DNA of 64,000 nucleotides from Bactericera cockerelli (GCA_024516035.1 CM044964.1:11387914-11451913); one strand, 5' to 3'; counted from the stretch's first letter, positions 40,401 through 51,165 are shown. Notes: generated from the sequence alone by a model not told the origin. Numbers and translations: made by a program.

Positions 40401-43400
40401 AAAGCTGAGGGTGGCCATAAAATTTTTTTTTTTTTTTTAAAAATTTTTAAATTTTTTTTAAGGGGTAAAAAGTAAAAAACAAAGGCCGAAAGAAGGGGTT
40501 TAAAAAATTTTTAAAGAAGGTAAAAAAACTGGAATCAAAATCAAAAAATTTTTGGGGGGAAAAAAAAACGGGGAAATTGGAATTCCAATTTTTTAACAAA
40601 ACGTTTTCCGGGTCGGTAAAATGGCTAAAAGTTATCAACATTTTTCTTTTTCCCATCCAAAAACATAAATACCAAATATCAAAAATTGGTTTAAAAACAA
40701 CAAAGTAAAGGACAGGCCATTAAAAGTAGTCTAAAAACCAAAAACCTCCCCTACAAAACCCAAAACCAAAACCCCAAAAAACCCCCCCTTTTCAACAAAA
40801 ACCCCCTTTCCGGGGTGGGAAAAAATTTTAAAAACCCGCCCCATTTTTAAAAAGGGCCCTTTTTAAAAAACAAAAAAATGAAACAATTTTATCGGGCAAC
40901 GGAAAAAAAAAATTTTTGGGGTTTTCCCCCCAAAAAAAAACCAAAAATAAACAAAAATGGGCAAAAAAAAAAATTTCTTAAAGGAAGGCCAGGAAAAAAA
41001 AAAAAAAAAAAAATTTTCTTACTCGGGAAGGGGAAAAAAAAACTAAAAATTTTTAAAAGGGGCCAAAAAAAGGAATTGAATCCAACGGAAAAAAAAATTA
41101 ACCTTTTTTTAAAAAGAAAAAAAAAGGGGCCCCCCTTATTAAAAAAATAATCTGGGAAAAAAAATTTTTAAAAAGGGCCTGAAAAAAAATATAAAAAGAA
41201 TTTTGAGAAGAAATAAAGAAAAAAAAAAAAATGGTGAAAAATGGTAATACAGGGGGCGAAAAATTTTAAAAAAATTTAATTGACGGGTAAAAAATAAAAC
41301 CAAAAATAAGGGTTCCTTAAAAAATCAGAAGAAATTTTCCACCCTTAAAAAGGGGAAAAAAAAATTTTAAAAAATTTTCAAAAAATTCCAAAAAAAACCC
41401 AACCCAAAATAAAATTTTTCCCCAAAAATGTAAAAAAAACTTTCCAAAAAACAAAAAAAAAAAAATTTTTACAAAAAGAATGAATGGGAAAAAAACTCTT
41501 TTCAATTATAACAAAAGGGAAAAAAACCAAAAGAAACCAAAATATGGAAAAAAGTCAAAAATCCCTGTTTGCTTTTCGAACCTGAAAAAATGGGAAAAAT
41601 TTTAAAAAAATATTCAAAAAAACAAGAATAAGCTTGGCCATAATCAACCAAAAAAAAAGGGAAAAAAAAAGACCAAAAAATGATCCTTTTTCAAAACCAG
41701 AAAAAGGAAAAAAAAAGCAAGAAAACTTTCTAAAAAGAAAAATGAAAAAAAAAATAAAAAATTTGAATTTGGAAACTTAATCAAGGAAAATTAAAAAAAA
41801 GCAAAACTAAAAATAGCTTTTAAATTCTGGGTATTTGGGTTTTCAAAAAAAGAAAATTAAGACCGGAAAGAAAAAAAAAAAATTTTTCTTTTAATTAAAA
41901 TTGTATTTTGGAAGGTTTTTTGTAAAAAAAAAATTTTAAAAAAATTTTTGAATTTTTTTTTAAAAAAACCCTTTTAAAAAGTTTAAGAAAAAATTTTTAT
42001 AAAAAAAAAACACCCCTAATTTAATAAAAAAAAATGAATTTTTATTTAAAAAAACCAAAAAAAGAAAGGGAAACCGTGTTTTTCCCAAAATTTGGGGTTT
42101 AATCTGTGTCAAAAACAAAAAAAGGGGGGCTGAAAATTTCCAAAGGAAAAAAAAAATCGGAAAAAATGTTGGTTTTTGGTTAAATTTTAAAAAATTTAAA
42201 ACTTAAGTCAGGGAAAAAAGGACGGGGGCCCAACGCAAAAGAAATTTTTTTTAAAAATTTCCAAATTTTAAAAAAAAAGACAACTTTAAATTATTTTACC
42301 CCGGGAAATTTTAAATTTCCCCCATTAAAATTTACCAAAAAAAAAAATAAAACTATAAATAAGGGGTTTTAAATTAAAAAAAATTTTAAAAATTCGAAAA
42401 TTTCTTCCAAAAAAAGATCGGTGTGCCCAAAAAAATTTGGAAAAAAAGGGAAAAAGAAAAAAGGGGGGGGGGAAAAAAAAAAAAAAAAAAAAAGTCCCCA
42501 AATTGGGAAAAAAAAAAGTTTATAAAAAAAAAAAAAATAAAAAAATAATTTAAAACAACATTTTAAACAGTGAAAAGAAAAAAAACCAAAAAAAACGAGG
42601 ACTAAAAAACAAAAGGGGAAAAAAAAAAGAATTTAAAACCGGTCTAAAAAACGGGAAAAAAATTAAAAAGAAATTTTTGGATTAAAAAAACAGGGAAAAA
42701 ATTAAAATAAAAAAGAAAAAATAGAAAATAAAAAGTTTTGGAATGGACAAAAAAGAAGAAAACCCCAAAATTAAAACCAAACCAAAAAATAAAAAAAGTT
42801 TTTTTGAAAAATTTTTTAAAAAAAGTATATAAAAATAAAAATGAAAAAAAAAAAGGGAGAAGTCATTTTTTTAAAAAAAAATCTTTTTCCAATTAAAAAA
42901 AATTAAAAACTTTTTAAACTAAAAAAAAGTAATATAAAAAAAATTTATTTAAAAAAGGGGGGAAGTATTAAAAAAAGTATGGTTTTAAAAATTTAAAAAA
43001 AATTTCAAAAAATTCCCTAGAAAAAAGTTGTTAAAAAAAAGAACCAACTGGGTTTTGGGTTTTCCCCCTTGGCAAATTAAACAAAATAACCAAAAAAACA
43101 GGAAAAAGTAGAACTTTTTTAAACAAAATTCTCCTTAAAATTTCACAGTACTTCAGAAAAAATTTTGGGAAGGGGGTTAAAAAACCAAAAACATTTTTAA
43201 CCTATCCAAAAATTTTTCGCCGGCCCAAAACCCCGATAAAAAGGGGTTTAAATAAAAGGAAAAAAAGGTTTTCCCCCCCTTTTTGCAAAATTTTTTTAAA
43301 GTTTTAAATTAAATTTCCCCATAAAGGGGGAAAACCCATGGAAAACAATAAAGGGGAAAACTTAAAATTTGGGTCAAAATGGTCAAAAAAAAAAATTTTA

Positions 43401-43785
43401 AAAATAAAAAAAGAAAAAAAAAAAAAAAGCAAAAAACTGGATATGTAAATTAAAAAAAAATTTAAAAAAAAAGGAAACCCAAAAATAAAAAAAAATTTTA
43501 AAAAAACAAAAAATTTTTAATTTTCCAAAACTGGAAAAAGAAAAAGAAATAAAAAAAAATTTAAAAAGGTTTTGGAAAAAAACTTCAAAAAAAATTTTAA
43601 AAAAGAAAAAAGGAAAACCAAAAAAAAAACCCTTAAAAAGGGCACCCGCTTTTTTAAAAACCCCAATTGGGGCCTAAAAAAGAAAAAACCCCGAAAAAGG
43701 TCAACAAAAAAATTTTTAAAGGGGTTGGCCCGAAAAAATAAAAAAGAAAAAAAAATAAATAAAAAAATAAAATGGGAAAGAAAAA
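37400..43785. other. Homopolymer-garbled sequence, probable consensus artefact
   Basis: Runs of A, T, C and G dominate (for example AAAAAATTTTTAAAAAGGGG patterns), with marked A excess on the + strand from 40.8 kb. Identifiable repeats inside (LINE 3' end at 37,950-38,010; S2 at 38,120-38,170; S5 at 39,720-39,930) carry many homopolymer length changes. Both flanks are normal. I infer poor long-read consensus or unpolished sequence; no open frame here (Phe/Lys-rich, 60-99 codons) should be trusted. Confidence 0.75.
39720..39930 (-). mobile_element. S5 SINE, heavily corrupted
   Basis: CCCACCCAGCCAGTGGGGCG, then CCGCTGGACGTTGCTTAATT and CGAGAACTGTGTTTTCC then CTGCCTCGACGGGC preserve the S5 order, but with extra C, G and T runs compared with copies at 24,435 and 27,285. 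Confidence 0.6.
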
Positions 43786-43792
43786 AACGAAT

Positions 43793-44145
43793 GGGTAGCC
43801 TCCGTGGCGTAATGGTTGTGACTACTGCCCGTAGTCCAGAGTTCCAGAGTTCCCGAGTTCAACTCACGGTTGGAGCAGACTTTTCGAAGAAAATTCTGTT
43901 TCATCCAAACACGTGAGGCTGGCATTTCCGGCCCAACCCAGGCTGGGTGAGGTTAATGTGGGTAGCTGGTACGATTCCCAGCGAATGGAGGGTAAAACCC
44001 CCGTCCTGACTATCTATCTCAGTCAGGACGTTAAAACCAAATAGAATCAACTGGTCACAATAGATCTAATTAGGTCGCAGTGTTAATTGTAAGGGTTTCA
44101 CTGAAAACCCTGCAACCAGGTAAGATGATGATGATGATGGGTAGC
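43793..44145 (+). mobile_element. S6 tRNA-type SINE, full length
   Basis: Head: AGCCTCCGTGGCGTAATGGT (A box) and GAGTTCAACTCACGGTTGG (B-box-like). Body: AGACTTTTCGAAGAAAATTC. Core: CCCAACCCAGGCTGGGTGAG then GTTAATGTGGGTAGCTGGTA. Tail: GACGTTAAAACCAAATAGAA, TCAACTGGTCACAATAG and an (ATG)n end. Best S6 reference here. It marks the return to clean sequence. Confidence 0.9.
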
Positions 44146-44316
44146 CTGCGTCGATTCTAACATGTATTTGTGCCTCACCTTGCATTCCCCACAGCTGTTT
44201 TTTTCTGCGCTAATAGTAGATACGTTTGCTTTTTTTTAAATTCGCTATGTGCCCAATCGTCTTGCCCTGTTAATTAAATAATAAGTATATTTATGTATGA
44301 ATCTGTGATATCAGCA

Positions 44317-44598
44317 CTAGAGTTTGTCTCTCCAGTGTTGCAGATCGCATGACCGCCATCCTTCTCTGTCTTGGGCTTTCCTCAACCATGTATTACTCGC
44401 TATTTTTCTCATTGCGTCGTCCCATCTCGTTGGTGGATGTCCTCTTCCTCTCTTTCCTTCTCTCGGGTACCACTCTGTCACTCGTTTTGTCCAACTATTG
44501 TCTTGTGTGCTTGCTATGTGTCCCGCCCATCTGCGTTTACGGGTGTATATTTCTTCTACTACATCTTTTACTTTTGTTTTTGCTCTAATGTCTGTGTT
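44317..44598 (-). pseudogene. LINE C-terminal fragment
   Basis: The minus strand reads NTDIRAKTKVKDVVEEIY, then TRKRRWAGHIASTQDNSW, TKRVTEWYPREGKRGRG and ends SCDLQHWRDKL plus stop at 44,317. This RRWAGH...W...WYPREGKRxRGxPPTRW pattern is the familiar C-terminus of many insect non-LTR retrotransposon ORF2 proteins. It is 5'-truncated. It is a different LINE type from the one at 19-23 kb. The + strand frames here are shadows. Confidence 0.88.
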
Positions 44599-44604
44599 TT
44601 ATGT

Positions 44605-44783
44605 GGAAAATTAGAAATAATATTTTACATATATTCAGTTTTATCTTCGATGTTTTAAATTTTCACTTGGCTAATTTTCTTCTTTGGGCTCTCTTCTGAA
44701 TGTTTAAAGAAAATTTGCCAAGTGAAAATTTAAAACATCGAAGATAAAACTGAATATATGTAAAATATTATTTCTAATTTTCC
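44605..44783. repeat. 78-bp near-perfect inverted repeat
   Basis: The left arm (44,605-44,682: GGAAAATTAGAAATAATATT ... CACTTGGCTAATTTTCTT) and right arm (44,706-44,783) are complementary with about one mismatch, around a 23-nt spacer. It directly abuts the LINE fragment. Confidence 0.92.
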
Positions 44784-44789
44784 ATATAC

Positions 44790-45160
44790 GGTTCTAGGGA
44801 GTTCCTAGATATTTTGTTCAGTCTTAATGTACCTATAGGAATATCTGTAACTTGGACCTAATTTAGATCTCAATACTTTTAAGGGCCAACATTTTTGGTT
44901 AGGAACTTGGCCTTTATTTTACATTTATGTTTTTGTGGGATCTCATTCCTTTTTTTCTAAGTTTAAAAGAAATTGGTTGATAAGACTTACTTTTATGAAA
45001 GTACGGAAACTAATCCGAGGGCTACAGCCTGCTAGCGTATGTCTATGTTGACATTGTTGACCTCGAATATATCCCATGATGGAATTTTATCAATTATGTA
45101 TTTTGTGATATCAGAAACGTTAACACAAACAAAATTTAAAAATCTGGTGTAAACATCACA
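44790..45160. other. Unassigned DNA
   Basis: Nothing recognised. Confidence 0.3.
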
Positions 45161-45162
45161 CG

Positions 45163-45782
45163 ACTTTCCTTATCTCCCAAAAAGGAGTCGAATTCCGCCA
45201 CGGGTGACTGAACGGTAACAGATAACTAAAAATCAATGCCAAATTCGTGATCAGCACTTCAAAATCATTTAATTTGATATGTCACAACCCCCATCTAGGA
45301 TGAATAATAAAAAAGTTAGTCCAATCGGGTCCCCCTACAATACCGGTAAATTGGGGCCGGTTTCCAAAAAGTTAAAGATATCAAAAAAATGATCAGAGTG
45401 AACCCCTATTATTTTTTTAATCTGAGAAAATGTTGTTCTCTAACTTTTTTTGTATCTTTAACCAATTCAAAGAAGCGGTGCTTGCGGCCAATATTTGCGG
45501 CCCTGCGGCCGCAGAATGCGGCCGATTTCAACCAAAAGTTTCATGGTTCGTCTGGTGTATAAAATTAATTACCATACCAAATTTCAAGTCTCTAGCTCTT
45601 ACCGTTCTTGAGATATCCTGTTCACAGACACACAGAGACACACACAGACAGACGCACGGACCAATGGCTGAAAACCACTTTTTTGGTATCCTGAGGCTAT
45701 GATTCGTCCAGAAATGTGAAAAGCTGGGTTGGTCAAATTTTCGACGAATACAATACTTTCCTTATTATAGGATAAGGAAAGT
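45163..45782. mobile_element. 620-bp repeat with ACTTTCCTTATC ends
   Basis: ACTTTCCTTATC at 45,163-45,174 is the inverse of GATAAGGAAAGT at 45,771-45,782. The right end also forms its own hairpin (ACTTTCCTTAT...GATAAGGAAAGT, 45,755-45,782). The interior has CGGCCGC-rich words at 45,487-45,520 and ACCAAATTTCAAGTCTCTAG, a phrase that recurs at 46,080 and 46,225. Probably a non-autonomous transposon; class unknown. The 90-codon frame inside is not a gene. Confidence 0.55.
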
Positions 45783-45789
45783 AAAAATT

Positions 45790-46675
45790 AGGTACTTAAT
45801 ACCTAATTAGGTTTAAAGAAAAATTGTATTAAAAGAAATAATCAGTGATATTGCTATTCATGCTGTCAGCCCTGATACAGTGACATAGAAAATCTATCAT
45901 TATTATCAATATCCAGGCTACACGCATCGAATCACAATTAAGATTGCAAATATTATATAACACTATTTTCAACATTTGTTCCAGAGACCTCCATTGCAGG
46001 TTCGGTAAAGCGAACCCGCTAAAAAAGAAAATGTTTGTATATTTTCCTGTATGTACTCATTAATACCTACCTACATACTAAATTTCAAGTTTCTAGACCA
46101 CACCCTTCTACTGCCCCCCTACCCCCTAGGTTTCGGGTTATCGGCCCTGTTTTAGGGGTCTACCCTCTAAAAGTTACAATTTTCGGATTTATTCCTGTAT
46201 GTACTCATTAATATCTACACCTACATATTATCAAATTTCAAGTCTCTACGACCACGGAAAGTGCTCCATAATATTGATGAGTGAGTGAGTGAGTCAGTGA
46301 GTAGTAAAAGGGCAGTATTCAATGTCCGTTTTCTCTAAAACCATTGTATTTATAGCTTTCATTTTTATAGTGTCTAGTCAGAGGTATTATCTACATGTAT
46401 GTAATTACAAAACTTTACATCAAAGAATAAAAAAGTTACGACAGGGGTAAAATCACGCTGAAATGTTTCGTGTAAATATACACACTGCGTGCTCAGGCTG
46501 GAACTTGGCCTGGCGCACTGCCGTGCGCCTCGATAATATTTAGGCAGCAATACTCGTATATTACTATTTAGTAAATACTTTTTAGTAAATATATTTTTTC
46601 TTCACTCTTGTATGAGTTTTCGGACCCAATGGGTTAAACGTTGAGAACGGGTTTCAGTAAGACTAATGTGTGAGA
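45790..46675. other. Unassigned repeat-like DNA
   Basis: Two copies of CTGTATGTACTCATTAATA-CCTAC-AAATTTCAAGT words (46,050 and 46,190), a (GAGT)n tract at 46,280-46,300 and a GGTTCGGTAAAGCGAACCCGCTAA hairpin-like string near 46,000-46,022. Possibly pieces of Helitron-like elements; not resolvable by eye. Confidence 0.35.
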
Positions 46676-46689
46676 GTGTAGGTGTAGGG

Positions 46690-46716
46690 GACAGTCGAGA
46701 AGAAGAAGAAAAAGAA

Positions 46717-46761
<45 letters not shown>

Positions 46762-46807
46762 GAGAAAAAAGAGAGCGAGAGAGATGAGAAGAAGAAGAAA
46801 AATAAGA

Positions 46808-46845
<38 letters not shown>

Positions 46846-46982
46846 AGCGAGGATGATAAAAAAGAGACCGAGAGAGATGAGAAGAAGAAGAAGAAAAAGA
46901 AAGAGAAGATAGAGAGAGAGAGAGAGATAAGATAAAAAAGAGAGCGAGAGAGATGAGAAGAAGAAGAAGAAGAAAAAGAAGA

Positions 46983-47044
<62 letters not shown>

Positions 47045-47085
47045 AAAAAAGAGAGCGAGACAGTCGAGATGAAGAAGAAAAAGAA

Positions 47086-47133
<48 letters not shown>

Positions 47134-47150
47134 AAGGAGAGGATAATAAA
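46690..47150 (+). repeat. (GA)n / GAAGAA compound microsatellite
   Basis: Alternating GAGA tracts and AGAAGAAGAAGAAAAAGAA blocks arranged in about five ~90-bp higher-order units with GAGCGAGAGAGATGAGAAG. The two long minus-strand Ser/Leu/Phe frames are artefacts. Confidence 0.93.
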
Positions 47151-47299
47151 AAAAGTGGAAAAAAATAGTTCATAGAAGTTCACTATACTCAAGGAAATGG
47201 TCACCTCTTTGGACGGACTAGCTTAATAACTCTTAATTCTCTTGAATAGTAAGATATTGTCGAAATGCGCATGTGCAAACATGGGACTGATGCTCAACC

Positions 47300-47720
47300 A
47301 AAGGAAATGCTTTGGGGAAACAACACAAAAACCAGAAAACTGAATCAAAATAAATATGCCTTGGGCAAATAATTGGTGACCCTACTCAGTACTCAATGGA
47401 AGGCTTCGGTCAATTAATAACACAATAGAAATACCTTGGGCAAGTCTAATAGTAAGTAAATAATAATACCTGCGTACAACTTAACTGAAAACATGGCTGA
47501 AAATGACATATATTTAGATATATTCAGACAACTCTTACAGGAAATGCCTCTTGCAAATAACTCAAAAACCGGACATGTATGCCTTCGTCAAATGAAATCA
47601 ATTCAGACATCTAATGAAATACAAGTGAAAATGCCTTGGGCAAATAGTAAAATTCTTTATTAAAATAAATCAAATAACGAGAATTCTGAATGCATGAATT
47701 CAAAGGAAATACCTCTCAAC
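47300..47720. repeat. Dispersed ATGCCTTGGGCAAAT motif cluster
   Basis: About seven copies of GAAATGCCTTGGGCAAATAA or variants (near 47,304, 47,354, 47,428, 47,541, 47,579, 47,629, 47,704) at irregular 45-115-bp spacing. The core TGCC-TTG-GGCA is itself a small hairpin. Confidence 0.6.
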
Positions 47721-47741
47721 ATTAAAGAAGATAAGGTAGAT

Positions 47742-47919
47742 CAGCGGTTCCCAACCGGTGGGCCGCGGGCAGCTCGCTACAGGACCGAGGTTGCTGGCCG
47801 AAACTCAAGAAATAATATTAAAACAGTGCAAAATAAGTACGGTATAAAATCGGGGTGGGCCGCAAAATTGTTTAAAAAATATTATTGGGCCCCCAAGCTA
47901 AAAAGGTTAGGAACCGCTG
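47742..47919. mobile_element. hAT MITE with perfect 8-bp TSD
   Basis: 178 bp, ends CAGCGGTTCCCAACC and GGTTAGGAACCGCTG. Flanked by AGGTAGAT at 47,734-47,741 and 47,920-47,927. Its ends and 8-bp duplication are diagnostic of hAT. The 81-codon open frame spanning it is not a gene. Confidence 0.93.
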
Positions 47920-47929
47920 AGGTAGATTT

Positions 47930-49180
47930 TGTAAATTAATGCATACCAGTACATTCTATACCAGGAGACTGAGGAATGACTCATCGAACCTTAGGAAGGA
48001 CTCCTTGGCCCGAGGATAGCGGGTTCAGATCCTGATTTGGATTTATTTTACAAACCGCAATTTTGTTTATAAAATAACATAACTATTTCACATCAGTATA
48101 ATCAAGGCGAGCGCTCGTCAAGTAGAATTCGCCAACAGGCCTATATTAACACGAAACAGAGTTTATATCAGTATAAACAGAACCATTGCAAAATTACTTT
48201 ATAATATTTCTATTCTCTCTACCTAAGAAAAATACACTTCCAATTATGAACACAATATTTCCTTATGATTGATTCACATTGTATTACACTAGGCAGTTTC
48301 GAGATTTTATACTAAATCAATTGTACCTACAAAACTATTATACCGATTTTTTTATTCAAATTTGTTTTTCATGGTAGAATACCGTTTTTTCTACATTCTA
48401 GATTCCACAAAAAATTCTGTATCGGCAAGTTGAAAACCTTATTTTTGCACTTTTTTGTCCAAATTTTTGAATATTCCTAAATATCAGAGCTAAATAGGTA
48501 TTATTAAAGAAATAATTACAAATGCACTATGTAAAACACTAGGTACTACGCATAAACATACAAAATGGGATGTACCGTTCATGAGATATAAGCGTATAAG
48601 TAAAAAGTTTGTGGTCAGACGCATATCGACCCGGCCGTAAAACACTCAGTAGCAATTTATTGATGCTCTTTCTTCAATTGAGAGGTCCAGTGAGGCCAAT
48701 ATAAAAATCCTACGCAGTATTCTGAATTTCTGATGGTCTGTTTATGTAAGTAGATGATGCTGTTTTTTTATTACCTATTTATATCTACATAATAATATTA
48801 TGTATGGGTACTGGTATTTATAATATGAGTATACGAGTATGAAAATATAAATACATACCTACCTATGCATATGATTATGCTTCATTCTCGTATAATATTC
48901 AGAATAATTATATCGAACTATAGGTACTTACTTGCATATAAAGTCACAGATATTACAGATGATAATAATATTTAAGCATGAGAAACTAGCTGTGGCGTCT
49001 GGCGTCTGTGCCATTAGCGAATGACTAGTTCCATTTGATCGTGAACTTGTTCCTTGAGCACAAATAATTAAATGGAAAATTAAAAAAAAAAAAAAAAAAT
49101 CATAACAACAACAGACCCCTGCCTGTTGGTGGCCCAATACTCCAGGGGTTCAGAGTATGTCGAATGCTTAGTTTGGGTGG
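47930..49180. other. Unassigned AT-rich DNA
   Basis: A tRNA-like AGCGGGTTCAGATCCTG occurs near 48,018. Otherwise AT-rich with no recognised element. Confidence 0.3.
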
Positions 49181-49206
49181 AAGAGATTGCCATAGACAAT
49201 CTCTTC
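49180..49206. repeat. 12-bp stem-loop (LINE 3'-end type)
   Basis: GAAGAGATTGCC-ATA-GACAATCTCTTC. It matches, in the opposite orientation, the hairpin of LINE 3' ends such as 6,676-6,690. Confidence 0.6.
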
Positions 49207-49207
49207 A

Positions 49208-49525
49208 ACAAATATAGTATTGTTATCACCATGGTAACAGCCAATCACATGGCTGAAATCAGATACTATAGTAACAGTGTCCTCCACATGTTACTATAGT
49301 GTTGTTGTTACCATGGTAACAGCTAATCACATGGCTCAAATCCGATACTACAGAACAGTGTCCACCACAGCAGCGCTCATTAATTCCTCCCTCAGTGCTC
49401 TCTGGACACCCGGTATAAACTCTGACCAGGACAAAGAGAAGTGTCCACCACAGCAGCGCTCACTAATTCATCCCTCAGTGTTCTCTGGACACCCGGTAGG
49501 AACTCTGGCCAGGACAAAGAGAAGG
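49208..49525 (+). repeat. Two back-to-back local duplications
   Basis: A ~80-bp block (TATTGTTATCACCATGGTAA...AGTGTCCTCCAC) at 49,215-49,288 recurs at 49,299-49,372. A second ~82-bp block (AGTGTCCACCACAGCAGCGC ... GACCAGGACAAAGAGA) at 49,359-49,440 recurs at 49,440-49,523. Copies are about 90% identical. No frame is shared with a known protein. Confidence 0.85.
49307..49320. promoter_or_regulatory. RFX X-box-like palindrome
   Basis: GTTACCATGGTAAC is a perfect 14-bp palindrome fitting the RFX consensus GTNRCC-N0-3-RGYAAC. An imperfect copy TCACCATGGTAAC lies at 49,226-49,238. X-boxes typically regulate ciliary genes, but no gene is recognisable here, so function is unproven. Confidence 0.35.
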
Positions 49526-49529
49526 GTGC

Positions 49530-49965
49530 CCTACACTGCCCTACTGAATGATTCATTCAGCTCGTTCATTCATGCAAAATCGATTCATACAGATTCATAC
49601 TAGACCCGAGTTTGGTTCTAAAGTTCACATCGCAGCAGACTTCGGCTTCCATAAAGTTCAAAGTTGAGTCCGAACTTTCCAACTACCTATACTTGGCAAT
49701 ACATACACCTATTTACTATCTATTAACTAATTATTTTACCTATGGTTGCCCTAAAACTTTATTTTTTAAAGAAGAAAAAAATATCCGTGGTTCTAAGATT
49801 AGAATGACCTGATTATACTACCGGCAAAGACTAGAAAGTCCCTTTGGGTACATTACATCATAACACAAAGTCTCAGCTGTTCAAAAAAGAACTCAAAAGG
49901 GACCTTTATGTTAAATTTAAACAAGGTCATTTAAAAATCTCTATGCAAAAAACCTTAATATTCAT
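49530..49965. other. Unassigned DNA
   Basis: Nothing recognised. Confidence 0.3.
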
Positions 49966-50041
49966 AAGACCTTGTTTAGACTGCTGAGATAATGGGACTT
50001 TTTAGTCCCAACCGAGTAGTATAAACAAGGTAATTAAATAC
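49966..50041 (+). mobile_element. S1 SINE tail fragment
   Basis: ACTGCTGAGATAATGGGACT, TTTTAGTCCCAACCGAGTAG and TATAAACAAGGTAAT. Confidence 0.6.
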
Positions 50042-50081
50042 TCTTATATCTACAACCTACAGATTACTTTGGAAAATGAAG

Positions 50082-50352
50082 TAGTCACTTTGGCCGAGTG
50101 AGTTGGCGCGCTAGGCATAGCACGCACTGTGACTGGGTTCGATTCCCAGCGGGGCAGGATTTTTTCTGCTCTGTACTCGGGTGTTCGGGGTCCACTCATA
50201 GCTCGTGAGGAAAAATGAGTAGCTGCTTTAATGTTAGCAGCGACCAGTGGAGGACTTATAGGCAAAAAGAAGATATTGGGAAAATTAGAAGATATGGAAA
50301 AGTCCTATAATTATGCGCAACCCACTAAAATTGTCATATAATAACACAAAAG
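50082..50352 (+). mobile_element. S3 tRNA-type SINE, full length
   Basis: GTCACTTTGGCCGAGTGAGT, TGGCGCGCTAGGCATAGCAC, GGTTCGATTCCCAGCGGGGC, then TGTACTCGGGTGTTCGGGGT, AAAATGAGTAGCTGCTTTAA and tail ACCCACTAAAATTGTCATAT. Reference copy for S3. Confidence 0.92.
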
Positions 50353-50354
50353 AA

Positions 50355-50735
50355 ACACATTTATTTTGAAAAATGATCAAATCTAGCTGGTATTGGTCAT
50401 TTTTGTCACTAATAAGAGTGACTACCTAACTGACATTCAATACGTACTTCCTGTGCAACTTATCCATCTACAATTCTACAGGCACATGCCAATTAGCCTA
50501 TACTCGAGCCATGTCGAATCAGACGGATGAATCACCACTGTACTATACTTACCAATCATAATTATACCATAGATGATATATGTAGATATAGTAAATAAGC
50601 TCAGAATGAATGTACAATTTTCGGCGTACGGAAAAGGGCTCGCTAATAGGGTTTTTTCTTCATATACTCGTATATGAACAAAAAAAACCCTTGAATTTTT
50701 TTTTTCTTTTTTTATATGCTTTTGAAGTTAATGAA
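50355..50735. other. Unassigned DNA
   Basis: Nothing recognised. Confidence 0.3.
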
Positions 50736-50737
50736 GG

Positions 50738-50885
50738 TAGGTAGCTACTCGTATCTTGATAGATAAGGCGGCGGACTTGTAAACTGGAGGTCGGTGGTTC
50801 AAGTCCCGGTTTTAGCGTATATAGAATTACTAAAGCGAGTTTGAGTAGTTGTGATATCTCGAAAGTGATTAACACAATTATGATA
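50738..50885 (+). mobile_element. S2 tRNA-type SINE
   Basis: TATCTTGATAGATAAGGCGG, CGGACTTGTAAACTGGAGGT, GGTTCAAGTCCCGGTTTTAG and TCTCGAAAGTGATTAACACA. Confidence 0.88.
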
Positions 50886-50989
50886 ACTAGTTTGTTATTT
50901 GAGAGGTTTGAGGCGTTATGAGTTTATTCATTGCTTATTCCTCCATGAGTTATGTACAATCTCCTTCAACGTCTCACTTTCTGTTTCGA

Positions 50990-51165
50990 GTGATCACACT
51001 GTTTAATGCACTCGTATAATGAACCACCTTGTAGATATTATCACACTGACCACACTGTCTGATGCACTGGTATAATGAACCACTTTGTAGATATTATCAC
51101 ACTGACCACACTGTCTGATGCACTGGTATAATGAACCACCTTGTAGATAGTATCACAGTGATCAC
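50990..51165. repeat. 56-bp tandem repeat, 3 copies
   Basis: ACCACACTGTCTGATGCACT, GGTATAATGAACCACTTTGT, AGATATTATCACACTG. The minus-strand 90-codon frame is produced by this repeat. Confidence 0.88.

Noticed and set aside
38332..41505. Many Phe/Lys-rich frames of 60-99 codons
   Set aside because: They lie in the homopolymer-garbled interval and are not trustworthy.
44324..44658. Three plus-strand frames of 79-96 codons with membrane-like composition
   Set aside because: Antisense to the LINE C-terminal fragment, which has a clear family signature.
46602..47204. 200-codon Ser/Leu/Phe frame on the minus strand
   Set aside because: Produced by the GA/GAAGAA microsatellite.
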